From assembly GCF_000808575.1 (NCBI RefSeq), contig NZ_JWLW01000003.1, positions 62,001 through 126,000 on the forward strand: DNA of 64,000 nt, read 5' to 3'. Positions 16,291 through 25,302 of this stretch are shown here, piece after piece. A model generated the notes under the pieces. The model was not told the DNA's origin. It worked only from the letters and a program-made list of their open reading frames with translations, and did no database searches. The DNA comes from Alteromonas marina. Its GTDB lineage: Bacteria; Pseudomonadota; Gammaproteobacteria; Enterobacterales; Alteromonadaceae. Both the position numbers and the translations under genes were made by a program. Within the stretch, counting starts at the first letter, position 1, and each line of letters opens with the position of its first letter.

Positions 16291-17088
16291 CTACTTTACA
16301 TCTTCTTCTATTGGAATAGATTCCCAATAGTTGTTCCACCAATCGAGCGGCATTAGTTTTATTGATACTTCAAAGTGCTTTTCAAACAACCGATAAGTCT
16401 TGTCAACGTATTTGCAGGATCTATACAAGTAGTCGGGGTCGAGCGGCACGTCTAGTAGAGCAGGAATCAAGTGGTGCTTATGTAGTGGATTTTTGCAACG
16501 AGTCATATTGTAAACTGAAACATGGGGCCACATGCTATGCGCCACTTGGCTAAAGGGCGTGTAAGCAAAATTATAAAGGTCTTCGCAATCTGCCTCTTGC
16601 GCCATTTTCCTACAATTTAAATTCGACCACGTTCCAACATCCACTTCGACAAAAAATTCATTGCGTTGTGAATTAATCCAATGCTCTCTAAACTCTATCA
16701 TTTGTTGAAGATCTTCTTTGTCTTCTTGATATTCCTCCTTTTCTAACAGGAGCTTGTAGTGTTCGATAAGTAACTTTGCTTCACCCAGACCATGCATAAT
16801 GTATTTATGGGGTCGCTCTTCCAAATCATCCATCATCCACGCAAGCGTGATATATAAATCGGTCATAGAGCGTAAGAATAATGGTGCAGAATGTCCGTTC
16901 CATGTTGAGGGAGCTTGAGCCAACTCGATGGAGAGAGTAATTTGTCGAGATAAAAGACCACCAATGGCAGATAATGCCTCCAGTTTATCCGCGGGAATTT
17001 TAACTTTAGTCCAAACTTTATCGAAACTGTCCACTAGATAATCGACGTAGCCACTTACTAATTCTTCAATATCCATTGTCGCATCCAT
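16291..17088 (-). CDS. DUF5677-like helical protein, unknown function
   Basis: A 265-residue soluble protein that I tentatively place with DUF5677. It is predicted all-helical, with the features LSAIGGLLSRQITLSIELAQ, PLFLRSMTDLYITLAWMM and AYTPFSQVAHSMWPHVSVYN; similar segments occur in proteins of accessory regions. No catalytic motif is certain. It overlaps the upstream gene by 23 bases (11 if the second Met at 17076 is used), so it is coupled to it. It is the last gene of the DUF3800 operon and ends 16 bases from the transposon target repeat. Confidence 0.7.
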   Translation of the reverse strand: MDATMDIEELVSGYVDYLVDSFDKVWTKVKIPADKLEALSAIGGLLSRQITLSIELAQAPSTWNGHSAPLFLRSMTDLYITLAWMMDDLEERPHKYIMHGLGEAKLLIEHYKLLLEKEEYQEDKEDLQQMIEFREHWINSQRNEFFVEVDVGTWSNLNCRKMAQEADCEDLYNFAYTPFSQVAHSMWPHVSVYNMTRCKNPLHKHHLIPALLDVPLDPDYLYRSCKYVDKTYRLFEKHFEVSIKLMPLDWWNNYWESIPIEEDVK

Positions 17089-17821
17089 CTAAATCAAAAG
17101 CCTCATTCCAAAAAGTCTCTGGCCAATTGTTTTCAGGAACCCCTATTTCTTTCAAAAAAGAAGCTGCTGCAAATCCGTTGATATGAGCGCGAGCAAAACT
17201 TGCAACACGCTTTGCATCATCAGACTCTGGCGCTTTGAATATTGCATTGAAGTCAGGCAAGTCGATATGAGCAGAAATTTTCATTCGCCCAGATATTATC
17301 TCTGCGTAAACCGCAGTAACCTGAACTTTGGTCGCTTTTGATGACAGTCTATCCAAAAGCGCCTCTACATCCTCTTTCAGCATTTCAATGGCATCTTCAC
17401 GGTCAACACCATACTGGTGCTCAGAAAAAAGAAACGCTAATGGATAGCTCTTTAATAAGTGATACTGATGTTCGAGATTACTTAAAACGTCGTTGAAATA
17501 TGGTTTCGTTCTTAATGTCTCATACAATTCATTCTTTTTTGAATCTGACAGAGTTGTATAGCTACCCATGTATTGAAGCGGCGCAATTTTTTCACCCTCA
17601 AAGCAGTTATACGCAGTATCAATAAAATCAACAATGACTTTAGTTGCATTCCTATCGCCAAGACGAAGATATAATGACGACATCCAAATTAAGCACGGAA
17701 GCCGGTCGTTTACAAACGATGTTTCTCTCATCTTGTCGATTTGCATTAAAGGGGGGATGAACTTTTTGCCCACTTTTTTATGATCTTTTAACACCTTTCC
17801 TTGGTGGTTACTTTTTTTCAT
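17066..17821 (-). CDS. Unrecognised protein, middle gene of the DUF3800 operon
   Basis: A 251-residue soluble protein I do not recognise. A basic N-terminus (MKKSNHQGKVLKDHKKVGKKF) is followed by a helical-looking region (PCLIWMSSLYLRLGDRNATKVIVDFIDTAY) and a later segment (DAIEMLKEDVEALLDRLSSKATKVQVTAVYAEI). No signal peptide, membrane helix or metal motif is visible. It starts 14 bases after the DUF3800 stop and overlaps the DUF5677-like gene, so the three genes form one transcript and perhaps one system. Confidence 0.65.
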   Translation of the reverse strand: MKKSNHQGKVLKDHKKVGKKFIPPLMQIDKMRETSFVNDRLPCLIWMSSLYLRLGDRNATKVIVDFIDTAYNCFEGEKIAPLQYMGSYTTLSDSKKNELYETLRTKPYFNDVLSNLEHQYHLLKSYPLAFLFSEHQYGVDREDAIEMLKEDVEALLDRLSSKATKVQVTAVYAEIISGRMKISAHIDLPDFNAIFKAPESDDAKRVASFARAHINGFAAASFLKEIGVPENNWPETFWNEAFDLDGCDNGY

Positions 17822-17835
17822 TCTTTTTTTCTACT

Positions 17836-18633
17836 TCACTTAAGTGATTTTGCAGGGAGCGGATATCTCAGCTCTACATTCTTCGTATGAATTTCACGTT
17901 GATCTCGCCTGATATCATGAAAATACCAAATATTAAATTTTCGCTCATAGTCCCAAGTGTCGTGTTTGAGCGAGTCCCAGCCTAAATATGATGCAATATG
18001 ATTCGCCATATCTCGCTTTCTATCAGAGGTTACTTTTCCTTGAAACGCGCTCATAACTGCTCCCAACAGAAAGTCAGCCAGCTGTATTTGCTGAGAATCT
18101 TTTGAGTCTTTAGTCACAACTGTTTGAATCAGAGCATCACCGCCTAATTCTTGTTTTAGGATATTGTTAGCGATTGTATGAAACGCTTCGTCAGCCTTAT
18201 TGTATCGCGACGGTAATGGGTCGACTTCGACTCGAAATTCTGATAACTGATTAGGATGTGCTTTTTTAACTGCTTTTATTTTTGAAGAAATAAGAGTTGT
18301 GAAGTGTTTTCGCATTGCAAGGTCGTAGTCACCGTCATGAAATGATTTATCTACCAATCCTTTTCTAATAACTATGCAATGAAAAGCCAGCCACGCGTGT
18401 TTGAAAAATACATCGGCAAGCTCTTTGTAAAAATCAATGTTATTTTTCTGATGAGCACGTTGCCATTTAATTTCGTTTGTATATCGATACTTTTCCCTAA
18501 GATTTCTGATGATACGAACAAAATCGCCGCGACGTTGGTACTTCATCCACAAGGAACCAAAACCGTAGTATACCTGCCCATCTATACCAGATTCGTCACA
18601 GGCAATATGCCAAATTAGCTTTCCTTTTGCCAT
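17836..18633 (-). CDS. DUF3800 protein, predicted RNase H-like fold
   Basis: A 265-residue DUF3800 member. It opens with the typical acidic DESG motif (D13-E14-S15-G16) on the first strand, has NEIKW (E54, K56) on the second half of the sheet, a RVEVDPLPSRY strand (D138) and QLADFLLGA (D187). These acids sit where RNase H-fold nucleases keep metal ligands. DUF3800 is functionally uncharacterised; a nuclease role is inference. The ATG at 18633 has a strong GGAGG. It is the first gene of the three-gene operon. Confidence 0.82.
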   Translation of the reverse strand: MAKGKLIWHIACDESGIDGQVYYGFGSLWMKYQRRGDFVRIIRNLREKYRYTNEIKWQRAHQKNNIDFYKELADVFFKHAWLAFHCIVIRKGLVDKSFHDGDYDLAMRKHFTTLISSKIKAVKKAHPNQLSEFRVEVDPLPSRYNKADEAFHTIANNILKQELGGDALIQTVVTKDSKDSQQIQLADFLLGAVMSAFQGKVTSDRKRDMANHIASYLGWDSLKHDTWDYERKFNIWYFHDIRRDQREIHTKNVELRYPLPAKSLK

Positions 18634-18734
18634 TTATACACGCCTCCGTATGCATAATCATATTAAACAATGCAACATATAGTATTAGCAAGTTTAACTT
18701 TTAGTCAGGTAGGCGATGTTGTGAAAATTTGGAC

Positions 18735-19040
18735 CTATTGACCCGTTAAGCGCTGATTGCACCAAACATTCCTGAACGACCGGAGTACGTGCAAAGTAAA
18801 GGCTTTGTTGTCCTCAAACTTATTAAAAATTCGACAGGGCTTCACATAAAGCTCACGGTAATTTAGAGATGGTAATTCAGAAACTGACTTTCCTGATTTA
18901 GGATATTCCTCAAGCATATCTACTTTAGCGAAGACTTCTTTAACCAGTTGCTTTGCCGCAACTAAATTAGATACCGTTATGTATTCAGCAATATTGTCCA
19001 AGTCATTTAGAGCAGGTTCTGTCCATACTATTTCAGCCAT
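18735..19040 (-). CDS. RelE/ParE-family toxin
   Basis: A 101-residue type II toxin. WTEPALNDLDNIAEYI, AAKQLVKEVFAKVDMLEEYPKSG and YRELYVKPCRIFNKFE follow the RelE/ParE fold order. The ParE branch (DNA gyrase poison) is more likely than a RelE ribonuclease, but the target is not proven. It overlaps the antitoxin gene by 13 bases. Confidence 0.9.
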   Translation of the reverse strand: MAEIVWTEPALNDLDNIAEYITVSNLVAAKQLVKEVFAKVDMLEEYPKSGKSVSELPSLNYRELYVKPCRIFNKFEDNKAFTLHVLRSFRNVWCNQRLTGQ

Positions 19041-19285
19041 TTATCCATTTTCTCTTTGGCCTGCTGGTTAGTTAAAACGTCATCATTTCTTATTGCCTGC
19101 TCACCTTTTGCAATACCTTCTAGAATCGACATGCGCTTTTGCATCATCTCATAATCATCAACATCGACTAAGTAAGCCGATGGCTGACCATGTTCAGTAA
19201 TCAAAACAGGCTCTTTTGAAGTATGCAGGTCTTGCAAAATTTTTGTGGCTTGTCTCTTCAATGTAGTAACTAATTCTACTTTCAC
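19028..19285 (-). CDS. Phd/YefM-family antitoxin
   Basis: An 85-residue antitoxin. The N-terminal VELVTTLKRQATKIL and EPVLITEHGQPSAYLVDVDDYE form the Phd/YefM dimeric DNA-binding fold; the C-terminal tail (ILEGIAKGEQAIRNDDVL...DKWLK) wraps the toxin. I chose the GTG at 19285 (GGAG upstream, usual length) rather than the GTG at 19315. Autoregulation with the toxin is expected. Confidence 0.9.
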   Translation of the reverse strand: MKVELVTTLKRQATKILQDLHTSKEPVLITEHGQPSAYLVDVDDYEMMQKRMSILEGIAKGEQAIRNDDVLTNQQAKEKMDKWLK

Positions 19286-19315
19286 GATGCAGGCTCCAAC
19301 TTTCAAATGTATCAC

Positions 19316-19630
19316 TTAACGATGACCACACAAGATTTCATTCGCTGAAAGCAGATTTGAAAAGAACTTACCACAATCTTCGCCACTAAAATTAAACCAA
19401 TCGCCAAACTCATTACGCTGGGTGAATACATCAAAACCATTATCAGAATGTTTTAAACCATTGATCCCATACTCAATTTTTTTTAATCAATTTTAGTTCA
19501 TAGTGTTTTACAGGAAGCGGGCATTTTTAGGTTAGAAGTCATGGTAGTTTTTCCCCACAGAGGCTGGGTGTGCGGTAAACACGTAAATGGTGTTATTTTC
19601 CAAATCGAATTCTTTGTGAAGTAGTTTCGA
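19316..19630 (-). pseudogene. Decayed coding remnant upstream of the toxin-antitoxin pair
   Basis: Two minus-strand stretches read like real protein but lack starts. 19532-19630 encodes 32 residues including EFDLENNTIYVFTAHPAS and ends at a stop. 19316-19486 encodes 56 residues including YGINGLKHSDNGFDVFTQRN and DWFNFSGEDCGKFFSNLLSA. The second appears to continue upstream in another frame across a run of eight A, suggesting a frameshift there. I do not recognise the parent family. The rest of the 445 bases before the lipoprotein gene holds nothing else clear. Confidence 0.45.
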
Positions 19631-19760
19631 TTAGCTACTAGTGTTGTATTTGAACATTTTCTGTTCTACTTTCAACTATACAAGGATGACGTCTTTTTGC
19701 CGCTTTTCAGTGCTACTGAATAAAGAGTTCTTTGTGATAACAGATCAAAAGGACTCTAAT

Positions 19761-20810
19761 ATGAAAAACTTTATGGTATTGCTACTCACAGCTTGCATTC
19801 TCTCGGGCTGTATCATTAAAACGAATAAAGTGAATGAAGTTTACGCTGGTAGCACCGCAAACATTGAATTCGATGGAATTGTTGACGTAATTAAAGGAAC
19901 GAACAAAGATATCAGAATAGTTTTTATACATGGAATGGGGGGATATTCTTCCACCGGAGGTATCAATGACTACTCGCGTGTCATCAACGATTTACGTTCA
20001 GCTCTTAAAATAAAAAGTCCCTACATTGATGACTCTCTCGATAGCTTTAGCTACAAGGGTCAAACTCTAACATTCAATGTATTGTGGTGGTTGGACATCA
20101 CGTCTCAAGCCAAAAGAAAACTAAGGGATGTCGATGACGACCCTGTATTAAATCCAAATAGAACCGCAACGACGAAACTCGCGAAAGATAGCCTACTTAA
20201 TAATGGAATTGTTGACGTGGTCATGTATACGGGTAGTTCTAAAAAGCAGATAGTACAAAGGGTTAGAAGCCAAGTTTTAGATTTGAAAGAACAGATTGAT
20301 GAAAATGAAAAGCTCATTGTTGTCACCTTTAGTCTAGGCTCTAAGATCCTTATTGATGTTCTCAATGAACTGAAGGCGGATGGAGATCATGTTCTAGATA
20401 ATCGTGTCGATATGATTTATATGATGGCAAACCAAATCGCTCTATTAAATACCGGAGATTCGGTAAACAAAGCTCCGAAAACGTTGTCTGAGAAAATGGC
20501 TAGCGATTATGACACACTTCACTCAATCTTAGATGACGGTACTATTGATGCTAGAAACGCTAACCAAAAAAAGAGAGTAATTGCGTTTAGCGATCCTAAC
20601 GATCTTCTGTCTTACCCAATAGATGAGAGCAGTGTTGGCGAATTAAAAGGCCAATATGCCAATGTTGCGATATCAGTTGCGAGAAAAACCTACAAGGTTC
20701 CACTCCCTGGCGTATATAAATATGGTGTGGTTAATTATTTACAAGCTCACACAGGGTATGTACATGATGAAGTAGTGTCAGATTATCTGCTCTTTGGTAC
20801 GAGTAAGTAA
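19761..20810 (+). CDS. Lipoprotein with an alpha/beta-hydrolase-like domain
   Basis: A 349-residue lipoprotein. The lipobox ILSGC places the acylated cysteine at residue 17. The body looks like a serine hydrolase: oxyanion-type FIHGMGGYS (55-63), a nucleophile-elbow-like VVTFSLGSK (S191), an acid candidate in SDPNDLLSYP (D278 or D281) and a late histidine in AHTGYVHD (H330 or H335). The elbow lacks the first glycine of GxSxG. The substrate is unknown. The ATG at 19761 has AAGGA upstream and yields the signal peptide; the longer frame from 19641 does not. It may be membrane-anchored in the periplasm. Confidence 0.75.
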   Translation: MKNFMVLLLTACILSGCIIKTNKVNEVYAGSTANIEFDGIVDVIKGTNKDIRIVFIHGMGGYSSTGGINDYSRVINDLRSALKIKSPYIDDSLDSFSYKGQTLTFNVLWWLDITSQAKRKLRDVDDDPVLNPNRTATTKLAKDSLLNNGIVDVVMYTGSSKKQIVQRVRSQVLDLKEQIDENEKLIVVTFSLGSKILIDVLNELKADGDHVLDNRVDMIYMMANQIALLNTGDSVNKAPKTLSEKMASDYDTLHSILDDGTIDARNANQKKRVIAFSDPNDLLSYPIDESSVGELKGQYANVAISVARKTYKVPLPGVYKYGVVNYLQAHTGYVHDEVVSDYLLFGTSK

Positions 20811-20952
20811 CGATTCATTACTTGGTCTAAATAGGCGAAATATGAGTTTCACTGTTTAAAGATTAATGTCTTGCTCAATTTTGTCCGCCAATATTTGCGT
20901 GTTGGCATAGGGGCCAGTAGCAAAGCTAGCCTAATAGATATAACAATACGCT

Positions 20953-20977
20953 GTGCCGCAGCATTATTCTGCGGCAC
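20953..20977. terminator. 9-bp perfect hairpin between convergent genes
   Basis: GTGCCGCAG and CTGCGGCAC flank a 7-base loop between the lipoprotein gene and the convergent metalloprotease gene. There is no T-run, so its terminator function is uncertain. Confidence 0.45.
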
Positions 20978-21021
20978 TAGCTACTCATCAACGTTGCACT
21001 ACACTGCCCCTTCACCTGCTA

Positions 21022-23469
21022 TTAAATCGGCGAACCTGGCGGTAGCGGCTCTACTTCAAAGATGCTTGGCCATGCCTTACTAGCCCAATAAGTATCGAAC
21101 TGTTCTTTCAGTATTTCATACTGATTGTCGTCTGCTTTGTCGTCTAACCATTCGCTAAATTCAAGCAGAGCAAGTTCGGCTTCCATTCTTACTTCAGGCG
21201 CCAACTTATCGTTAGTTACTGCTTTCATCACTGCATTTAACGCCACTAACTGTAAGCGTTTTGCTAATGGGCTTTGTGACTTATTTTTATACCAGTGAAC
21301 GTTAAGTATTTGCTTCACCAGCATAGAAACGCCTACTTTTTTGCGTCTGTCATTAGTGCTTCTTGTCTGCCACTCCAAGCGGTTTAAGCGCTCTGGGTGC
21401 AATAGTAATTCAAACGCAAAGTTAGATGCAGAAGCGGCCGCAGAAACAGGGTCTAACATTAACCCCATTTTGCCCTCAAAGTGCTCGCGAGTAATATCGT
21501 CGCCATACGCTGTCGGTGGAATAAGGGCGAGTACCGATTCAGGTATCTTCAGGTAATCAGCAGTAGTGGCCGTAATTAACTGCTGCATAGCGCGTTGCTG
21601 CACTGCAGGCGCTACAAACTGTTGGCCCTGTGCTTTGGTATAGTCACCTTTGCGTTCGTATTCATACACTAAGCCGCCGACTTGCTTTGCAACGGCTTCT
21701 AACTGATAACGGTGGAGTAAGTAAATAGGTACTAAAGCATTTTCAAGAGACGACAAGCTACTGTTCGGGCTTAAGGTGTCCAAACCTAAATTGGCTAATG
21801 CCAGTTCGCGCACTTGTGAAATTTCATCGAAAGCATCTAGCGGATTGCTACCGTTTTCCCACATATGACCATTTGCTGATGCATGACGACTACTGCGGGT
21901 ATCGGGGTCTGACTTAAAACTTAAACCCTCATTACGGCCTTTTACGATAATTTTTGCCAAGGCTTCGGTTGCCTCTACGTCGCTGGCAAAATCTTGATAG
22001 CCATACGCTACGGCGTGAATATCCCATGCGCCTATGCCTTTATCATACGCGCCTTCCAAGCTAATTTTGCCGTTTTTAATACTAATTTTGGGATGAGGAT
22101 AATCCATTACCGACGCACGGTTATTTTCACTTGCCGCAAAGTTGTGGGCTATACCCAATGTGTGCCCTACTTCGTGGGCTGAGAGCTGCCTAATGCGGTC
22201 TAGCGCCATTTCTTGCTGTGCAGTGGTGTCGGTGCTGCCGTCCTTAAAAGGACTGGTTAGGCCTAGGGCAATTAAATAATCTTGTCTTACACGCAATGAG
22301 CCGAGCGTTACGTGACCTTTAATAATTTCACCAGTGCGCGGGTCGACAACCGACGAACCATAAGACCAACCGCGCGTTGCGCGATGTACCCAGTTGATTA
22401 CGTTATAGCGCACGTCCATTGGGTCGGCACCTTCGGGCAATACTTTCACCTGAAACGCATCTTTGTAGCCTGCGGCTTCATAGGCTTGATTCCACCAGCT
22501 CGCCCCTTCTTTAAGCGCGGTCATTACGGGTTCTGGAATACCAGGATCTAGGTAATACACAATAGGCTCTACTGCTTCGCTCATTGCAGCATGCGGGGTT
22601 TTCTTGTTTAAACGATGACGGGTAATAAAACGCTGTTCGGTAGGCTCACTTATCGGTGTAGAGTAATCAAAGTAACTGAATTTCCAGTAGCCCGAGTACG
22701 GGTGGTACTCTCTGGGCTTGTAATTGTCGTCAGGCAGCGCCACAAACGAATGATGCAAGTGCACCGACAAGCTTTCTGGGTCGGGCGTAACTTGCTGCAC
22801 GTATTCGCCTGGCTTCTTACCTGCAAAGGTGACTAAAGCCTCTAATTCAGTATTCTTTTCAAACCCTTTGGTTTTAGGTAAATACACGCCGCTTCGCATG
22901 TTATCTACGCTAAAACTGCCTTGGTTAGTTCCCGCTAAGCGATTGCCAATGCCGTGAATATCGCTTAATAAGAACGGTGTGTAATCTATTAGACTGGCGC
23001 TGTCGTTTTTGGCTACCAGCGTAAAACCTGCGATAACCGAATCAGCAAAGGCTTCATCAATGCTCTGTTTCTCAGCGTCGCTGCCGTGAGCTGCTCGGTA
23101 TTTGGTGTTGTGCTGCTTTAATAAAACCTTGTTTCCAAATTTTTCAAAGCTTACTAAACGCGTATTGCCTAGCTGGCCGCGATCAAGGCCAATGTCGTTT
23201 GAACCTACGCCATACGGCAAACTACTTTGAAACAGGTATTCGGCGTGGTCTGTTGGCACCGCCAAGTAAACTTTGTCGCTTTCATCATCATAGTAAACAG
23301 GAATTAGCCCATCTTTTTTGGTCATATCGCTGGTGAATTCACCAATGCTTGGCAGCGCTGCCAATGCGGAAGACGTAGACACGACAAATAATACTGTAAT
23401 CGCAATGGCCGATTTACCCGATGCTTTTACTTGTCGTGCCGCTTTATGAAAAATGTTCAATTGTAGCAT
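21022..23469 (-). CDS. Secreted zinc-dependent metalloprotease (gluzincin/metzincin-like, DUF5117 type)
   Basis: An 815-residue exported protease. The signal peptide is near residues 17-38 (long n-region, cleavage near ALA). The zinc site HEVGHTLGIAH spans 432-442 (H432, E433, H436, H442), the extended metzincin form HExxHxxGxxH. The N-terminal half (PVYYDDESDKVYLAVP through SVHLHHSFVALPDDNY) fits the DUF5117 module and the C-terminal region an all-helical DUF4953-like part. The domain names are from family knowledge and not searched. It is transcribed alone and converges with the lipoprotein gene. Confidence 0.87.
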   Translation of the reverse strand: MLQLNIFHKAARQVKASGKSAIAITVLFVVSTSSALAALPSIGEFTSDMTKKDGLIPVYYDDESDKVYLAVPTDHAEYLFQSSLPYGVGSNDIGLDRGQLGNTRLVSFEKFGNKVLLKQHNTKYRAAHGSDAEKQSIDEAFADSVIAGFTLVAKNDSASLIDYTPFLLSDIHGIGNRLAGTNQGSFSVDNMRSGVYLPKTKGFEKNTELEALVTFAGKKPGEYVQQVTPDPESLSVHLHHSFVALPDDNYKPREYHPYSGYWKFSYFDYSTPISEPTEQRFITRHRLNKKTPHAAMSEAVEPIVYYLDPGIPEPVMTALKEGASWWNQAYEAAGYKDAFQVKVLPEGADPMDVRYNVINWVHRATRGWSYGSSVVDPRTGEIIKGHVTLGSLRVRQDYLIALGLTSPFKDGSTDTTAQQEMALDRIRQLSAHEVGHTLGIAHNFAASENNRASVMDYPHPKISIKNGKISLEGAYDKGIGAWDIHAVAYGYQDFASDVEATEALAKIIVKGRNEGLSFKSDPDTRSSRHASANGHMWENGSNPLDAFDEISQVRELALANLGLDTLSPNSSLSSLENALVPIYLLHRYQLEAVAKQVGGLVYEYERKGDYTKAQGQQFVAPAVQQRAMQQLITATTADYLKIPESVLALIPPTAYGDDITREHFEGKMGLMLDPVSAAASASNFAFELLLHPERLNRLEWQTRSTNDRRKKVGVSMLVKQILNVHWYKNKSQSPLAKRLQLVALNAVMKAVTNDKLAPEVRMEAELALLEFSEWLDDKADDNQYEILKEQFDTYWASKAWPSIFEVEPLPPGSPI

Positions 23470-23802
23470 GCAGTTAGTCCTTATTATTGTGAATTTCTAG
23501 CCTACCCTATGTGGCGGGTTTTGCCCAAGGTTGTTCATCGTTTAATGCGCTCTTTTTGCTTAGTATTTAGCTGTGAACGGGCTTGGTTTTTACTACCAAA
23601 GGTAATGCACTAAAAACGCAACTACATGGAGTAAAGCAGCTGGCATTGACTCTACTCAATTGTAAGTTAAACGTTCAAGAACATAATCGACAACAAATTG
23701 TTTGATCTTGGTCAACACCAATCGTTGTTTGACTTGTAGAGGTATTTTACGGCTTATAAAATCCGCCGCCTTGTTTAAAGCGTCTAGTAGCGGTTTTTAT
23801 CT
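23470..23802. other. Divergent intergenic region, metalloprotease/trhP
   Basis: 333 bases that must hold promoters for both directions. A TATAAA at 23755-23760 could be a -10 for trhP, but no -35 at ideal spacing is present. Nothing else was seen. Confidence 0.3.
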
Positions 23803-25299
23803 ATGACTTCAAAATTATCACCTAATAGCAGCTCTTCTAACCTACGTGAAGACCCAGATTCAACATTGCCAAAACAAACGTTAATCGCGCCAGAATTGCT
23901 TGCACCTGCGGGTAGCTTACGCAACATGCGCTACGCTTTCGCCTATGGCGCTGATGCTGTTTATGCTGGGCAGCCACGCTACTCGCTTCGCGTAAGAAAC
24001 AACGAATTCAGCCTTGAGAACTTAGCGATAGGCATAGAAGAAGCACATGCTTTAGGTAAAAAGTTCTATGTAGTAAGCAACATTGCCCCCCACAACAGTA
24101 AGCTAGGTACCTACTTAAAAGATATTTCACCAGTAATTGCTATGAAGCCCGATGCGTTAATTATGTCAGACCCAGGGCTTATTATGATGGTGCGCGACGC
24201 CTTCCCTGAAATGCCTATTCACCTAAGTGTACAGGCTAATGCGGTGAACTATGCCACGGTGAAGTTTTGGCAGAAACAAGGCATAGAGCGCGTTATTTTG
24301 TCTCGAGAGCTCTCTTTGGAAGAAATTGAAACTATTCGCGAGCATGTTCCAGACATGGAATTGGAAGTGTTTGTGCATGGCGCGCTTTGTATGGCGTATT
24401 CGGGGCGCTGCTTATTGTCTGGATATATGAATAAGCGCGATCCAAATCAGGGCACTTGTACCAATGCTTGTCGATGGTCTTACGATGTTAAGGCAGGCGA
24501 GGAAAACGAAACTGGCGACATCGTTCTAACCAATGAGATTAATAAGGCAGTTACAGCACCTCAAGAGGTAATTCCTACCCTTGGTGAAGGCACGCCAAGC
24601 CCCAAAGTGTTTATGTTAGAAGAAAAGGAAAAGCCTGGCGAACTGATGCCAGCTTTTGAAGACGAACATGGCACCTATATTATGAATTCTAAAGATTTGC
24701 GTGCCGTGCAACATGTTGGCAGGTTAACCCAAATGGGCGTGCATAGTTTAAAAATAGAAGGCCGCACTAAATCACATTACTACTGTGCCCGAACCGCTCA
24801 AGTCTATAGAAAAGCAATTGACGACGCGGTAGCAGGAAAGCCTTTTGATAGTACATTAATGGGAAGCTTGGAAACTTTAGCGCATCGAGGTTATACCGAG
24901 GGTTTCTTGCGTCGCCATGCGCACCACGCGTATCAGAACTATGAGTATGGCCACTCAGTCAGCGATAAACAGCAATTTGTTGGTGAAGTGATTGATCGTT
25001 GTGAAGAGTCTGGCTATGCAATTATAAACGTTAAAAACAAATTCTGTGTGGGTGACTCGCTCGAGTTGATGACGCCAAGCGGCAACATTACATTTACTCT
25101 AAATGAGATGCTGGATAAGAGAAACCATTCTATTAAGGATGCTAAAGGTTCAGGACACCAAGTAAGAATACCGATACCTAGCGATGTATCTTTAAATTTT
25201 GCACTACTGTTGCGAAACCTAGATGAAGGCGTTGATACCCGCAATCCGTTTCGAAAAGCACCTAATGCAGTAACACCTGAAAACGTGAGCGAGGCATAA
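23803..25299 (+). CDS. trhP: TrhP (YegQ), tRNA uridine-34 hydroxylation protein, U32 peptidase family
   Basis: A 498-residue U32 family protein closely matching E. coli YegQ/TrhP, which hydroxylates U34 of tRNAs with prephenate as hydroxyl source and an iron-sulfur cluster. PELLAPAGSLRNMRYAFAYG, the PIHLSVQANAVN strand and the cysteine-rich core GALCMAYSGRCLLSGYMNKRD...TCTNACRW are diagnostic. It has about 25 extra N-terminal residues compared with E. coli. The ferredoxin gene yfhL follows 3 bases later, suggesting an electron or cluster partner. Confidence 0.93.
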   Translation: MTSKLSPNSSSSNLREDPDSTLPKQTLIAPELLAPAGSLRNMRYAFAYGADAVYAGQPRYSLRVRNNEFSLENLAIGIEEAHALGKKFYVVSNIAPHNSKLGTYLKDISPVIAMKPDALIMSDPGLIMMVRDAFPEMPIHLSVQANAVNYATVKFWQKQGIERVILSRELSLEEIETIREHVPDMELEVFVHGALCMAYSGRCLLSGYMNKRDPNQGTCTNACRWSYDVKAGEENETGDIVLTNEINKAVTAPQEVIPTLGEGTPSPKVFMLEEKEKPGELMPAFEDEHGTYIMNSKDLRAVQHVGRLTQMGVHSLKIEGRTKSHYYCARTAQVYRKAIDDAVAGKPFDSTLMGSLETLAHRGYTEGFLRRHAHHAYQNYEYGHSVSDKQQFVGEVIDRCEESGYAIINVKNKFCVGDSLELMTPSGNITFTLNEMLDKRNHSIKDAKGSGHQVRIPIPSDVSLNFALLLRNLDEGVDTRNPFRKAPNAVTPENVSEA

Positions 25300-25302
25300 T
25301 TT

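Noticed and set aside
4503-20810. The accessory block as one integrative element
   Set aside because: No integrase, tRNA target or matching end repeats were found; only the internal IS1202-like unit has proven ends.
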